A stretch of 5,703 nt of DNA from Gemmatimonadaceae bacterium (GTDB lineage: Bacteria > Gemmatimonadota > Gemmatimonadetes > Gemmatimonadales > Gemmatimonadaceae): contig JANXUN010000533.1 of assembly GCA_025356185.1 (NCBI GenBank), positions 1 to 5,703 on the forward strand, in the 5' to 3' direction. The notes beneath the pieces are model-generated. The model saw only the letters and a program-made list of their open reading frames with translations, searched no databases and was not told where the DNA came from. Position numbers and translations under genes: made by a program. Shown piece by piece: positions 1 through 5,703 of the stretch. Within the stretch, counting starts at the first letter, position 1. Each line of letters begins with the position of its first letter.

Positions 1-1949
1 ACATTGTCAATCGGTACCATTGCTTCGACGCGACGATCGAGGTTGCGCGGCATCCAATCCGCAGACCCGATGTAGTACTCTGGCGTGCCGCCATTCGCAA
101 AGTATTGAATGCGCGAGTGTTCCAAGAATCGCCCAATGATCGACACGACGCGTATGTTTTCGCTCACCGTCGGCACGCCAGGCAGCAAACAGCAGATGCC
201 GCGCACGATCAAATCCACCGTCACGCCGGCCTGGGATGCGCGATACAACGCCGAAATCACGTCGGGATCAACGAGAGCATTCATCTTTGCGATGATGCGA
301 CCTCCGCGACCCGCGACCGCATGCGCGGTTTCCCGATCGATTAACGCCAGCGTGCGTTCACGCAAGTTTGCCGGAGCGACCAACAGCTTGCGATATCGCT
401 TTTGACGCGACATGCCCGTGAGCGAGTTGAACAGATCGGTCAAATCCGCGCCGACCTGGGCATCGCAGGTAAACAACCCGAGGTCCGTATACTGTCGCGC
501 CGTCTTCGCGTTGTAATTGCCTGTGCCTATGTGCACGTAGCGACGAATACCATCCGCGTCGCGTCGCACCACAAGCACCGTCTTCGCGTGCGTCTTAAGC
601 CCTGGCAGTCCATAGGCCACGTGGATGCCGTAACTCTCCATCGTGCGCGCAAACGTGATGTTGTTTTGTTCGTCAAAGCGCGCCTGCAATTCGATGAGCA
701 CGGCCACCTGCTTTCCTTGCTCAGCCGCTTCCGCCAAGGCGCGCACAATCGCGTTGTCACCCGACGTCCGATACAACGTGAGCTTGATGGCCAGTACCTG
801 CGGATCGTGCGCCGCCACCTCTAAGAACGTCTGTACGGACGACGCAAACGATTCGTACGGATGATGCACGAGCAAATCTCGCTCACGAATCGCGTCAAAA
901 ATATTTCTGCCGTCGCGCAGCGCACTCGGCACCGCCGGAGTAAACACTGGATCATGCAACTCGGCGCGTTCGATGCCACTCAGCGTCAGCAAATCGCCGA
1001 GTTCGAGCAGCTCATCGATGTCGTGCACGTCACCTTCGGTCAGCGGTGCGACATGTTGCGTTTCGCTTTCACTGAGCTCCTCCAGTAACAGCTGTCGCAT
1101 GCTCACCGGCATGTCGCGTTGTACTTCCAAGCGCACAACTTCGCCAAAGCGTCGCTGAAACACCTGCTGCTCGATGGTTTCCAAAAGATCTTCGGGTTGA
1201 TCAATTTGCCCGAGATCCAGGTCCGAATAACGCGTGATACGAAAGGTGTGCCAACGGTCGATGCGCATACCGGGAAATAGCGCGTCAAGGTTCGCGCCAA
1301 TCACATCTTCGAGGGCAACGAAGCAATGCGGTCGGCCGGTTGGAATCCAACGCGGCAGCGATCGCGGCACCTTGACACGAGCAAAGTGGCTGCTGTGCGT
1401 TTCGGGATCGCGAATCTCGACCGCCAATGACAATGAGAGGTTTGAGATGTACGGAAACGGATGTCCCGGGTCAACCGCGAGCGGCGTGAGCACCGGAAAG
1501 ACCTGCGACTCAAAGAACTCGCTGATCGCGCGCGCCTCTTCAGCATCGAGATCGGCCATCGGCACAATGCGAATCCCGTGCGCCTCGAGCGCCGGCCGCA
1601 ACTGCTCGCGCAGTGCGTGTCGCCGACGCTCAAGCAGCGCACGCACGTGCACCCGAATCGCTTCAAGCTGCTCGGGCGGCGACAGCGGGTCGGGCAAATA
1701 CTGCAGTGCGCCGGCGGCAACCTTTCTTCGCAGGCCTGCTACGCGCACCATGTAAAACTCATCCAGATTGGTGCTGAAGATTGCTAAAAACTTGAGACGC
1801 TCCAGCAACGGCACGCGCTCGTCCAACGCCTCTTCGAGCACGCGCGCGTTGAAGTCAAGCCAGCTCAACTCGCGATTGAGATATGGCAGCGCGCGCGACG
1901 TCGTCACGACCCTCGAGGCATCGGCCACGTCGTCGCTGGCGAGACGCAT
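1..1949 (-). CDS. ppk1: Polyphosphate kinase 1 (C-terminus cut by window edge)
   Basis: PPK1 reversibly transfers the gamma-phosphate of ATP to a growing inorganic polyphosphate chain and is usually membrane-associated. I translated the minus strand by hand from ATG at 1949 and found 649 uninterrupted codons. The N-terminal domain has RELSWLDFN (26-34) and TNLDEF (60-65, Asn61 matching the ATP-binding Asn of the family). The phospholipase-D-like C-terminal half has TLYRTSGDN with Arg394, ARFDE with Arg424, PGLKTHAK with His454, HIGTGNYN at 473-480 and LEHSR with His611. Allowing a constant offset of 19, these match E. coli Arg375, Arg405, the phosphorylated His435, His454 and His592, so the active site is complete. 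Compared with the usual ~690 residues, about 50-60 C-terminal residues lie outside the window. The start is 3 nt after the pit stop, which implies co-transcription and probably coupled translation. The first ~15 residues are a non-conserved extension, so a GTG start slightly downstream (residue 8, 14 or 15) is possible. Confidence 0.97.
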   Translation of the reverse strand, partial: MRLASDDVADASRVVTTSRALPYLNRELSWLDFNARVLEEALDERVPLLERLKFLAIFSTNLDEFYMVRVAGLRRKVAAGALQYLPDPLSPPEQLEAIRVHVRALLERRRHALREQLRPALEAHGIRIVPMADLDAEEARAISEFFESQVFPVLTPLAVDPGHPFPYISNLSLSLAVEIRDPETHSSHFARVKVPRSLPRWIPTGRPHCFVALEDVIGANLDALFPGMRIDRWHTFRITRYSDLDLGQIDQPEDLLETIEQQVFQRRFGEVVRLEVQRDMPVSMRQLLLEELSESETQHVAPLTEGDVHDIDELLELGDLLTLSGIERAELHDPVFTPAVPSALRDGRNIFDAIRERDLLVHHPYESFASSVQTFLEVAAHDPQVLAIKLTLYRTSGDNAIVRALAEAAEQGKQVAVLIELQARFDEQNNITFARTMESYGIHVAYGLPGLKTHAKTVLVVRRDADGIRRYVHIGTGNYNAKTARQYTDLGLFTCDAQVGADLTDLFNSLTGMSRQKRYRKLLVAPANLRERTLALIDRETAHAVAGRGGRIIAKMNALVDPDVISALYRASQAGVTVDLIVRGICCLLPGVPTVSENIRVVSIIGRFLEHSRIQYFANGGTPEYYIGSADWMPRNLDRRVEAMVPIDN

Positions 1950-1952
1950 GCG

Positions 1953-2990
1953 TTACGGAGTGCCTATCAGCGCGAGCACTTTGTAGCTGATCGCTGCGAT
2001 CAACGCCGCCGCTGGGATCGTAATCACCCACGCCCACACGATGCGACTCGCAAGCCCCCACCGCACCGCCGACAATCGCGTGGTGGCACCAACGCCGACG
2101 ATCGCGCCCGTAATGGTGTGCGTCGTGCTCACGGGAATGCCGAAGTGCGTCGCAACCTGAATCACCAGTGCGCCCGCTGTTTCCGCGCAGAACCCGCCGA
2201 CCGGCCGCAGCTTGGTGATCCGAGTACCCATCGTGTGCACGATGCGCCAACCACCGAACAACGTGCCGAGCGAGATGCAGCTGTACGCGGAAATCTCGAC
2301 CCACGTGGGAATGGTTTTCAAATCTTCTACGTAAAACGCGTGCAGCCAGCCGGTCTGACCGGCGAAGACGACCTTCGAGGAAACAAGCAGCGCGGCGATA
2401 ATGCCCATCGTCTTCTGCGCATCATTGCCACCGTGCGAGAGCGACAGCAGCGCAGAACTCGTGAGCTGTGCCACGCGAAAAAACTTATCGACGCGCGCCT
2501 TCGACGCATTCCGAAATACGTTGTACACCAGCACCATCAACAGAAACCCCATCAGCATTCCAAGCGCCGGGGAAATGACAATCGCCGAGAGCGTCTCGAT
2601 CCACTTCTTCCCCCACAAAAGCGCGCCAAATCCTGCTTTTGCAACAGCGGCGCCCGAATATCCACCAATGAGCGCGTGCGACGAGCTGGACGGAATGCCA
2701 AACCACCACGTGATCAAATTCCAAATGATCGCGCCGAGCAAACCACCAAGAATGACTTGCGAATCCACGATCGCCATATTGACGAAGCCACCGCCAAATG
2801 CCTTCGCCAAGGCGCTTCCCGTCACGAACAGCGCGGCAAAGTTGAACGTGGCCGCCCAGACCACCGCCGCTAAAGGACTCAGCACGCGCGTGCCAACAAT
2901 CGTCGCGATCGAGTTGGCAGAATCGTGAAAGCCATTGATGAAGTCGAACACCAACGCGACGCCCACGATACTCAAAACAAAGTAGACCAC
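1953..2990 (-). CDS. pit: PiT-family inorganic phosphate transporter
   Basis: This is a low-affinity phosphate permease of the inner membrane. The family moves phosphate, often as a metal-phosphate complex, with H+ or Na+. The 345-residue protein is almost entirely hydrophobic helices. It shows the duplicated family signature: NGFHDSANSIAT (19-30) in the first half and SHGGNDAQKTMG (185-196) in the second, each followed by a Ser/Thr-rich re-entrant motif, GIPSSSSHALIGG (98-110) and GIPVSTTHTITGAI (284-297). The length matches the short bacterial Pit proteins rather than the ~500-residue E. coli PitA, which has a longer central loop. The start codon is GTG at 2990-2988, 6 nt after the stop of the DUF47 gene. 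I see no Shine-Dalgarno sequence, so translation is probably coupled to the upstream gene. The stop (TAA, 1955-1953) sits 3 nt before ppk1. Whether H+ or Na+ drives it cannot be told from the sequence. Confidence 0.96.
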   Translation of the reverse strand: MVYFVLSIVGVALVFDFINGFHDSANSIATIVGTRVLSPLAAVVWAATFNFAALFVTGSALAKAFGGGFVNMAIVDSQVILGGLLGAIIWNLITWWFGIPSSSSHALIGGYSGAAVAKAGFGALLWGKKWIETLSAIVISPALGMLMGFLLMVLVYNVFRNASKARVDKFFRVAQLTSSALLSLSHGGNDAQKTMGIIAALLVSSKVVFAGQTGWLHAFYVEDLKTIPTWVEISAYSCISLGTLFGGWRIVHTMGTRITKLRPVGGFCAETAGALVIQVATHFGIPVSTTHTITGAIVGVGATTRLSAVRWGLASRIVWAWVITIPAAALIAAISYKVLALIGTP

Positions 2991-2996
2991 GCGGCG

Positions 2997-3608
2997 TCAG
3001 CTGTTCTTGAGGGCGATACTCTCGAGCACGTTCGCGACGTCATCGCACTCATCGATCGCATGCTCGAGCGCGTCGAAGATCTCCTTCCATTTGAGCACGA
3101 CAATCGCTGGCTCGTCATGCTCGAACAGCGCCCCCACATTCTCGGCGTACAACGCATCGCCCTCTTCTTCCAACACCTTGATGGCGCGGCTGTGTTCGTC
3201 CATCAACTTGGGCTTCATGACATCCGCGACCGATTCGACGATTTCCTTGCTGGCGCGAACAATCACATCGGCCATGCGCACGGCACCCGCGCGCGAGTCG
3301 GTCACGCGAAACATCACGACACGTCGCGCGGCGCCGTTAATAATGTCAATGACGTTGTCCAACCGCTTCGCCAGCAAGTGAATGTCTTCACGATCGAGCG
3401 GTGTCACAAAGCTCGTATCGATCCGTTGATTGATCAGATGCACGATCGCATCGCCATCGGTCTCGACCTTTTTGATCGCCGTCGCGATTCGCGTCGCGTC
3501 GGCGGGATTCTCAAGAAGCGTCTTTAGCAGTGATGCAGCACTGCTGATGTACAGCGCGAGCTGATGAAAATGGTCGAAAAACGTTTCGTCTTTTGAGAAC
3601 AGCTTCAC
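2997..3608 (-). CDS. DUF47 / PhoU-like Pit accessory protein
   Basis: This is a 203-residue, all-helical cytoplasmic protein of the DUF47 family (PhoU-related, also called Pit accessory protein or YkaA-like). Members are typically encoded directly before pit genes and are thought to modulate Pit activity. The conserved blocks are ET-DGDAI (49-55), FVTPLDREDIH (67-77), the LD following it (83-84), LEEEGDALY (146-154) and KWKEIFDALEHAIDECDD (173-190). The acidic E/DxxxD-type motifs resemble the metal-binding sites of PhoU. The length is normal for the family (~205-215 residues). The start is GTG at 3608-3606. An in-frame TAG at 3623-3621 excludes a longer form unless a non-standard codon is used, and the next residues (KLF-K-FF) match the usual N-terminus. 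No Shine-Dalgarno sequence is visible ahead of it. It is the first gene of the phosphate operon. The exact regulatory mechanism is not established from this sequence. Confidence 0.94.
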   Translation of the reverse strand: MKLFSKDETFFDHFHQLALYISSAASLLKTLLENPADATRIATAIKKVETDGDAIVHLINQRIDTSFVTPLDREDIHLLAKRLDNVIDIINGAARRVVMFRVTDSRAGAVRMADVIVRASKEIVESVADVMKPKLMDEHSRAIKVLEEEGDALYAENVGALFEHDEPAIVVLKWKEIFDALEHAIDECDDVANVLESIALKNS

Positions 3609-3857
3609 GGAGAATGAGCGCTAGGGGAAACAGACTCGCCGACGTGTGATGCACCACGCGGGAGAGTAGTCGGCGTACGCCTTTCGGGCGCGCCGCAAAC
3701 TGCAGGAAAGGAAGCGCCGAACGGCGTATCGGAGAACGGCGGTTCACGTAACGATTGCGTCACCGCGCCAAAGTCGCCATGCCCACCGCGGAAAAATGCT
3801 CACACGATTCGCGCAGCGCGACAAAGCGTTTGAAAAAATAGGCCTACTGCGAACCGT
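3609..3857. other. Intergenic region, leader of the phosphate operon
   Basis: These 249 bases separate the rhomboid stop from the DUF47 start, both on the minus strand. I see no gene in them. They should hold the promoter and 5' leader of the DUF47-pit-ppk1 operon, but I could not pick a convincing -35/-10 pair on the minus strand. The region is rich in GC dyads: a bulged hairpin at 3671-3695, CGCCGAACGGCG at 3715-3726 and GAACGGCGGTTC at 3734-3745. No good intrinsic terminator for rhomboid is visible. A T6 run on the minus strand (complement of 3833-3838) follows only an 8-base palindrome that cannot form a looped stem. Confidence 0.6.
3671..3695. promoter_or_regulatory. GC-rich bulged hairpin in phosphate operon leader
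   Basis: CGGCG (3671-3675) pairs with CGCCG (3691-3695), and after a 2-base TA bulge CGCC (3678-3681) pairs with GGCG (3687-3690). This closes a 5-base loop with 9 G-C pairs in all. The left arm also contains the perfect 10-base palindrome GGCGTACGCC (3672-3681), so the element could act as a DNA operator or as an RNA hairpin. It lies about 63-87 nt upstream of the DUF47 start codon. No T-run follows it on either strand, so it is not a standard terminator. The structure is visible, but the regulatory role is inferred. Confidence 0.35.
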
Positions 3858-4628
3858 TCAGGACCAAACGACTTTCGCGTCGGTAGCCGCCTTCCGACGC
3901 TGTAAGTATTCCGCGCTGGAAAACAGCTTGACCAAGATGAGCCCGGCCACAAATCCACCAATATGTGCCCACACCGCAACGCCGCCACCGACGTCGCGAT
4001 CGAACGGTCGCACCTGCGGCAGCGCCGCCACGACTTGGCTCACAAACCAGATGATCAGCATCGACCACGCCGGAACGTGAAACAGGAAAATCGGCGGGAA
4101 GTACGTGCGAATCGGTACACGCGGATACAGCAACAAGTAGGCACCCATGATCCCCGAAATCGCCCCTGATGCTCCCACGGTCGGTACGAGAGACGCCGGC
4201 GACCATGCCACATGCGCGCCCGCCGCGATCAGGCCGCACAGCAGGTAAAACGCGAGGAATCGACCGCGACCCATGCTGTCTTCGATGTTGTTTCCAAACA
4301 CCCACAGATACAATGAATTCCCAATGATGTGGCTCCAACTGCCGTGCAAAAACATCGCGAGGACTGGCGTGACCAAGTTGATGGTTGCGTTGTGCACGAT
4401 ACACGACAGCTGCCGACCGTTCACGATCCCAAGCGGCACCCCGTCGCCAAGGCGCGCTAGATGCGTCAGTTCCCCGGGAATCATCCCGTAGTTGCACACG
4501 CTAATCGCGATCGCCACGGGGTTCCCGGCTCCTTGAACGAAAAGCCACACCGCCCATGTCACCGCCAGGATCGCGATGGTCATGACTGGCGTGCGGAGCG
4601 TCGGGTTCTCGTCGGAAATTGGGAACAT
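3858..4628 (-). CDS. Rhomboid-family intramembrane serine protease
   Basis: Rhomboids cleave transmembrane segments of substrate proteins within the membrane, using a Ser-His dyad. From ATG at 4628 the protein has 256 residues. MFPISDENPTLRTP at the N-terminus is the typical opening of this subfamily and fixes the start, although the frame stays open further upstream to 4847. The catalytic serine is Ser154 in GASGAISG. The catalytic histidine is His222 in AHIGGFVAG. The helix-2/3 motif HGSWSHIIGN supplies His95, His100 and Asn104, the last matching the oxyanion-hole Asn of the family. Hydrophobic segments fall near residues 15-32, 83-96, 100-112, 124-141, 149-169, 180-202 and 215-235. A long loop after the first helix (about 36-82) contains two cysteines (45 and 76). 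No Shine-Dalgarno sequence is apparent. It is transcribed divergently from dnaK and in the same direction as the phosphate operon. The substrate is unknown. Confidence 0.94.
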   Translation of the reverse strand: MFPISDENPTLRTPVMTIAILAVTWAVWLFVQGAGNPVAIAISVCNYGMIPGELTHLARLGDGVPLGIVNGRQLSCIVHNATINLVTPVLAMFLHGSWSHIIGNSLYLWVFGNNIEDSMGRGRFLAFYLLCGLIAAGAHVAWSPASLVPTVGASGAISGIMGAYLLLYPRVPIRTYFPPIFLFHVPAWSMLIIWFVSQVVAALPQVRPFDRDVGGGVAVWAHIGGFVAGLILVKLFSSAEYLQRRKAATDAKVVWS

Positions 4629-4766
4629 GGCGTCGTTGGTAGGCTCGGCTTGATCTCCCGCTTGGCCGAAAGGTGCGTTATCGAGCGCCGTTGCGAAACC
4701 GCCTAACCGACGCCGCAGTAGAGGCTTATTTGTGGTGCCGAAAAGGCAGACTGTCACAGCGACAGC

Positions 4767-4787
4767 CGCAAACGCCTCGCAAACGCC
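4767..4787 (+). repeat. Tandem direct repeat, 11-base period
   Basis: CGCAAACGCC occurs at 4767-4776 and again at 4778-4787, separated by a single T, so two perfect 10-base copies are spaced one helical turn apart. The second copy supplies the left arm of the hairpin at 4781-4815. Direct repeats at about 11-base spacing are the usual layout for dimers of OmpR/PhoB-type response regulators, but the sequence does not match a Pho box. Its function is unknown. Confidence 0.5.
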
Positions 4788-4815
4788 GCCTCCTCCGCCT
4801 AGGCGGCAGGCGTTT
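4781..4815. other. Terminator-like hairpin upstream of dnaK
   Basis: AAACGCC (4781-4787) pairs with GGCGTTT (4809-4815). The stem continues after a bulged A (4808) with GCC (4788-4790) against GGC (4805-4807), then a T-C mismatch, then CCT (4792-4794) against AGG (4801-4803), closing a 6-base loop. On the plus strand a T4 run (4813-4816) overlaps the 3' edge of the stem, as in some short intrinsic terminators. An alternative pairing uses the 12-base palindrome CCGCCTAGGCGG (4795-4806). A terminator would be unexpected in a divergent region unless a short transcript ends here or it attenuates a longer dnaK leader. Confidence 0.4.
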
Positions 4816-4902
4816 TCCGGCCCAACCCTTGCCCTGTGTGATCGCATGGGCGGCCATCGGCCGACCCGGTGTCACCTTTACGACCAACTCAAAGAGACAG
4901 CA

Positions 4903-5703
4903 ATGGCTGAGAAAGTTATCGGTATCGACCTCGGCACGACCAATTCCGTGGTGTCCGTCCTCGAGGGCGGTGACCCGGTCGTGATTCCGAACGCCGAGGG
5001 CGGTCGCACGACGCCTTCCGTGGTCGGGTTTACAAAAGACGGCGAGCGCCTCGTTGGGCAGATCGCCAAGCGGCAAGCAGTAACGAACCCGACCAACACC
5101 ATTTTTTCGATCAAGCGTTTCATGGGTCGCCGCGTGAGCGAAGCGCAGAGCGACCAAGGACGCGTGCCGTATAAAATCGTCGCAGGACCGAACGATGTGG
5201 CCGCCGTCGAAGTCAGTGGCAAGCGCTACACGCCGCCCGAAATCTCGGCGATGATTCTGCAAAAAATGAAGCAGACGGCCGAAGACTATTTAGGCCACTC
5301 GGTGTCCAAGGCAGTCATCACGGTGCCCGCATACTTCAATGACGCGCAACGGCAAGCGACGAAAGATGCGGGCAAGATTGCCGGCCTCGACGTGTTGCGC
5401 ATCATCAACGAGCCGACGGCAGCCGCGCTCGCGTATGGTCTCGACAAGAACAAAAAGAAAGACGAAAAGGTCGCGGTCTTCGACTTAGGTGGCGGTACGT
5501 ATGACATCTCCGTGCTGGAGTTGTATGACGTTGACGGCACGCGTCAGTTCGAAGTGAAGTCCACCAACGGCGACACGCATTTGGGTGGCGATGACTTTGA
5601 CCAGCGCGTGATGGATTGGTTGGTCGCAGAATTCAAACGCGATCAGGCGATCGACTTGTCGAAGGATCCGATGGCGATTCAGCGTCTCAAAGAGGCCGCG
5701 GAA
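4903..5703 (+). CDS. dnaK: Chaperone DnaK (Hsp70), N-terminal part, cut by window edge
   Basis: DnaK is the cytoplasmic ATP-dependent Hsp70 chaperone that works with DnaJ and GrpE. The visible 267 codons cover most of the ATPase domain and run open to the window end. Motifs in order are GIDLGTTNS (7-15, phosphate loop 1), Lys71 in SIKRFMGRR (the catalytic Lys70 of E. coli), VITVPAYFND (138-147), INEPTAAALAYG (from 168, Glu170), DLGGGTYD (194-201, phosphate loop 2) and GGDDFD (228-233). The segment after GRR (about 76-110) contains the insertion seen in Hsp70s of diderm bacteria. The start is fixed by MAEKVIGIDLG, and a weak AAAGAG (4891-4896) lies 6 nt ahead as the only Shine-Dalgarno candidate. 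The substrate-binding domain lies beyond the window. The immediate upstream gene is a divergent rhomboid, so dnaK is first in its transcription unit here. Confidence 0.98.
   Translation, partial: MAEKVIGIDLGTTNSVVSVLEGGDPVVIPNAEGGRTTPSVVGFTKDGERLVGQIAKRQAVTNPTNTIFSIKRFMGRRVSEAQSDQGRVPYKIVAGPNDVAAVEVSGKRYTPPEISAMILQKMKQTAEDYLGHSVSKAVITVPAYFNDAQRQATKDAGKIAGLDVLRIINEPTAAALAYGLDKNKKKDEKVAVFDLGGGTYDISVLELYDVDGTRQFEVKSTNGDTHLGGDDFDQRVMDWLVAEFKRDQAIDLSKDPMAIQRLKEAAE

Larger units (their letters stand above)
4629..4902. other. Divergent intergenic region between rhomboid and dnaK
   Basis: These 274 bases hold the starts of two divergent transcription units and no convincing gene. They contain a tandem 11-base-period repeat (4767-4787) that overlaps a long terminator-like hairpin (4781-4815). 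There are also two smaller dyads: CTGTC-5-GACAG (4751-4765) and CGGCC-3-GGCCG (4851-4863). I found no CIRCE (TTAGCACTC-N9-GAGTGCTAA) and no HAIR-type element. A poor sigma-70-like match for dnaK (TTTTCC at 4813, TGTGAT at 4837, 18-base spacer) and a lone GATAAC-like -10 on the minus strand (complement of 4677-4682) are too weak to call as promoters. Confidence 0.6.

Noticed and set aside
1234..1755. 173-codon plus-strand open frame, and others between 105 and 1787
   Set aside because: All lie antisense to ppk1, whose minus-strand frame is continuous and motif-complete; their compositions are Arg/Ser/Ala-rich.
2118..2873. 251-codon plus-strand open frame opposite pit
   Set aside because: It lies fully antisense to a gene with clear PiT motifs, and its Arg/His-rich composition is typical of a GC-rich shadow frame.
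3511..3747. Minus-strand 78-codon frame overlapping the DUF47 start and its leader
   Set aside because: It overlaps DUF47 out of frame, has a skewed Arg/Ser/Pro-rich composition and shows no recognisable motif.
3833..3846. Possible rhomboid terminator: TAGGCCTA followed by T6 on the minus strand
   Set aside because: The palindrome has no room for a loop and gives at most two stable pairs, and no longer stem precedes the T-run.
4751..4757. CTGTCAC resembling a PhoB-box half-site near dnaK
   Set aside because: There is no second copy 11 bases away, and the site is remote from the phosphate operon. It is better explained as one arm of the small dyad CTGTC-5-GACAG.
4813..4842. Sigma-70-like promoter for dnaK (TTTTCC, 18-base spacer, TGTGAT)
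   Set aside because: Only 3 of 6 and 4 of 6 consensus bases match, which is expected by chance in this much sequence.
4629..4847. Upstream extension of the rhomboid reading frame to an ATG at 4847
   Set aside because: The extra 73 residues are Gly/Arg/Ala-rich and cover the hairpin and repeat region. The family N-terminus MFPISDENPT begins at 4628.

Overview
The window holds four complete or near-complete genes on the minus strand and the start of one gene on the plus strand. All five can be identified by family from their motifs. The DNA is GC-rich by eye, and nothing in it points to a mobile element, phage, CRISPR array or RNA gene. The DnaK fragment carries the N-terminal-quadrant insertion known from diderm (Gram-negative-type) bacteria. 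Together with a polyphosphate-oriented operon, its sequence style made me think of Gemmatimonadota or a similar environmental diderm. That placement is a low-confidence impression and not a demonstrated assignment.

Region 1-3608 (minus strand) is a tight three-gene phosphate operon, transcribed from right to left. It encodes a DUF47/PhoU-like Pit accessory protein (3608-2997), a PiT-family phosphate permease (2990-1953) and polyphosphate kinase PPK1 (1949 to beyond position 1, so the C-terminus is missing). The gaps are 6 and 3 nucleotides. The layout suggests that phosphate taken up by the permease, under control of its accessory protein, is stored as polyphosphate made by PPK1 from ATP. The 249-base leader region ahead of the operon (3609-3857) contains no gene but has several GC-rich dyads, including a 9-bp interrupted hairpin at 3671-3695.

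Region 3858-4628 (minus strand) is a rhomboid intramembrane serine protease with its Ser/His dyad intact. It lies upstream of the phosphate operon on the same strand, but the gap is large enough for separate transcription.

Region 4629-4902 is the divergent intergenic region between rhomboid and dnaK. It contains a perfect tandem 10-of-11-base repeat that runs into a strong terminator-like hairpin. Region 4903-5703 (plus strand) is the first 267 codons of dnaK. No CIRCE element precedes it, and grpE or hrcA is not the immediate upstream neighbour.

No undescribed system is evident. The items most worth a second look are the unusually compact DUF47-pit-ppk1 arrangement and the structured, unexplained DNA in the two intergenic regions.
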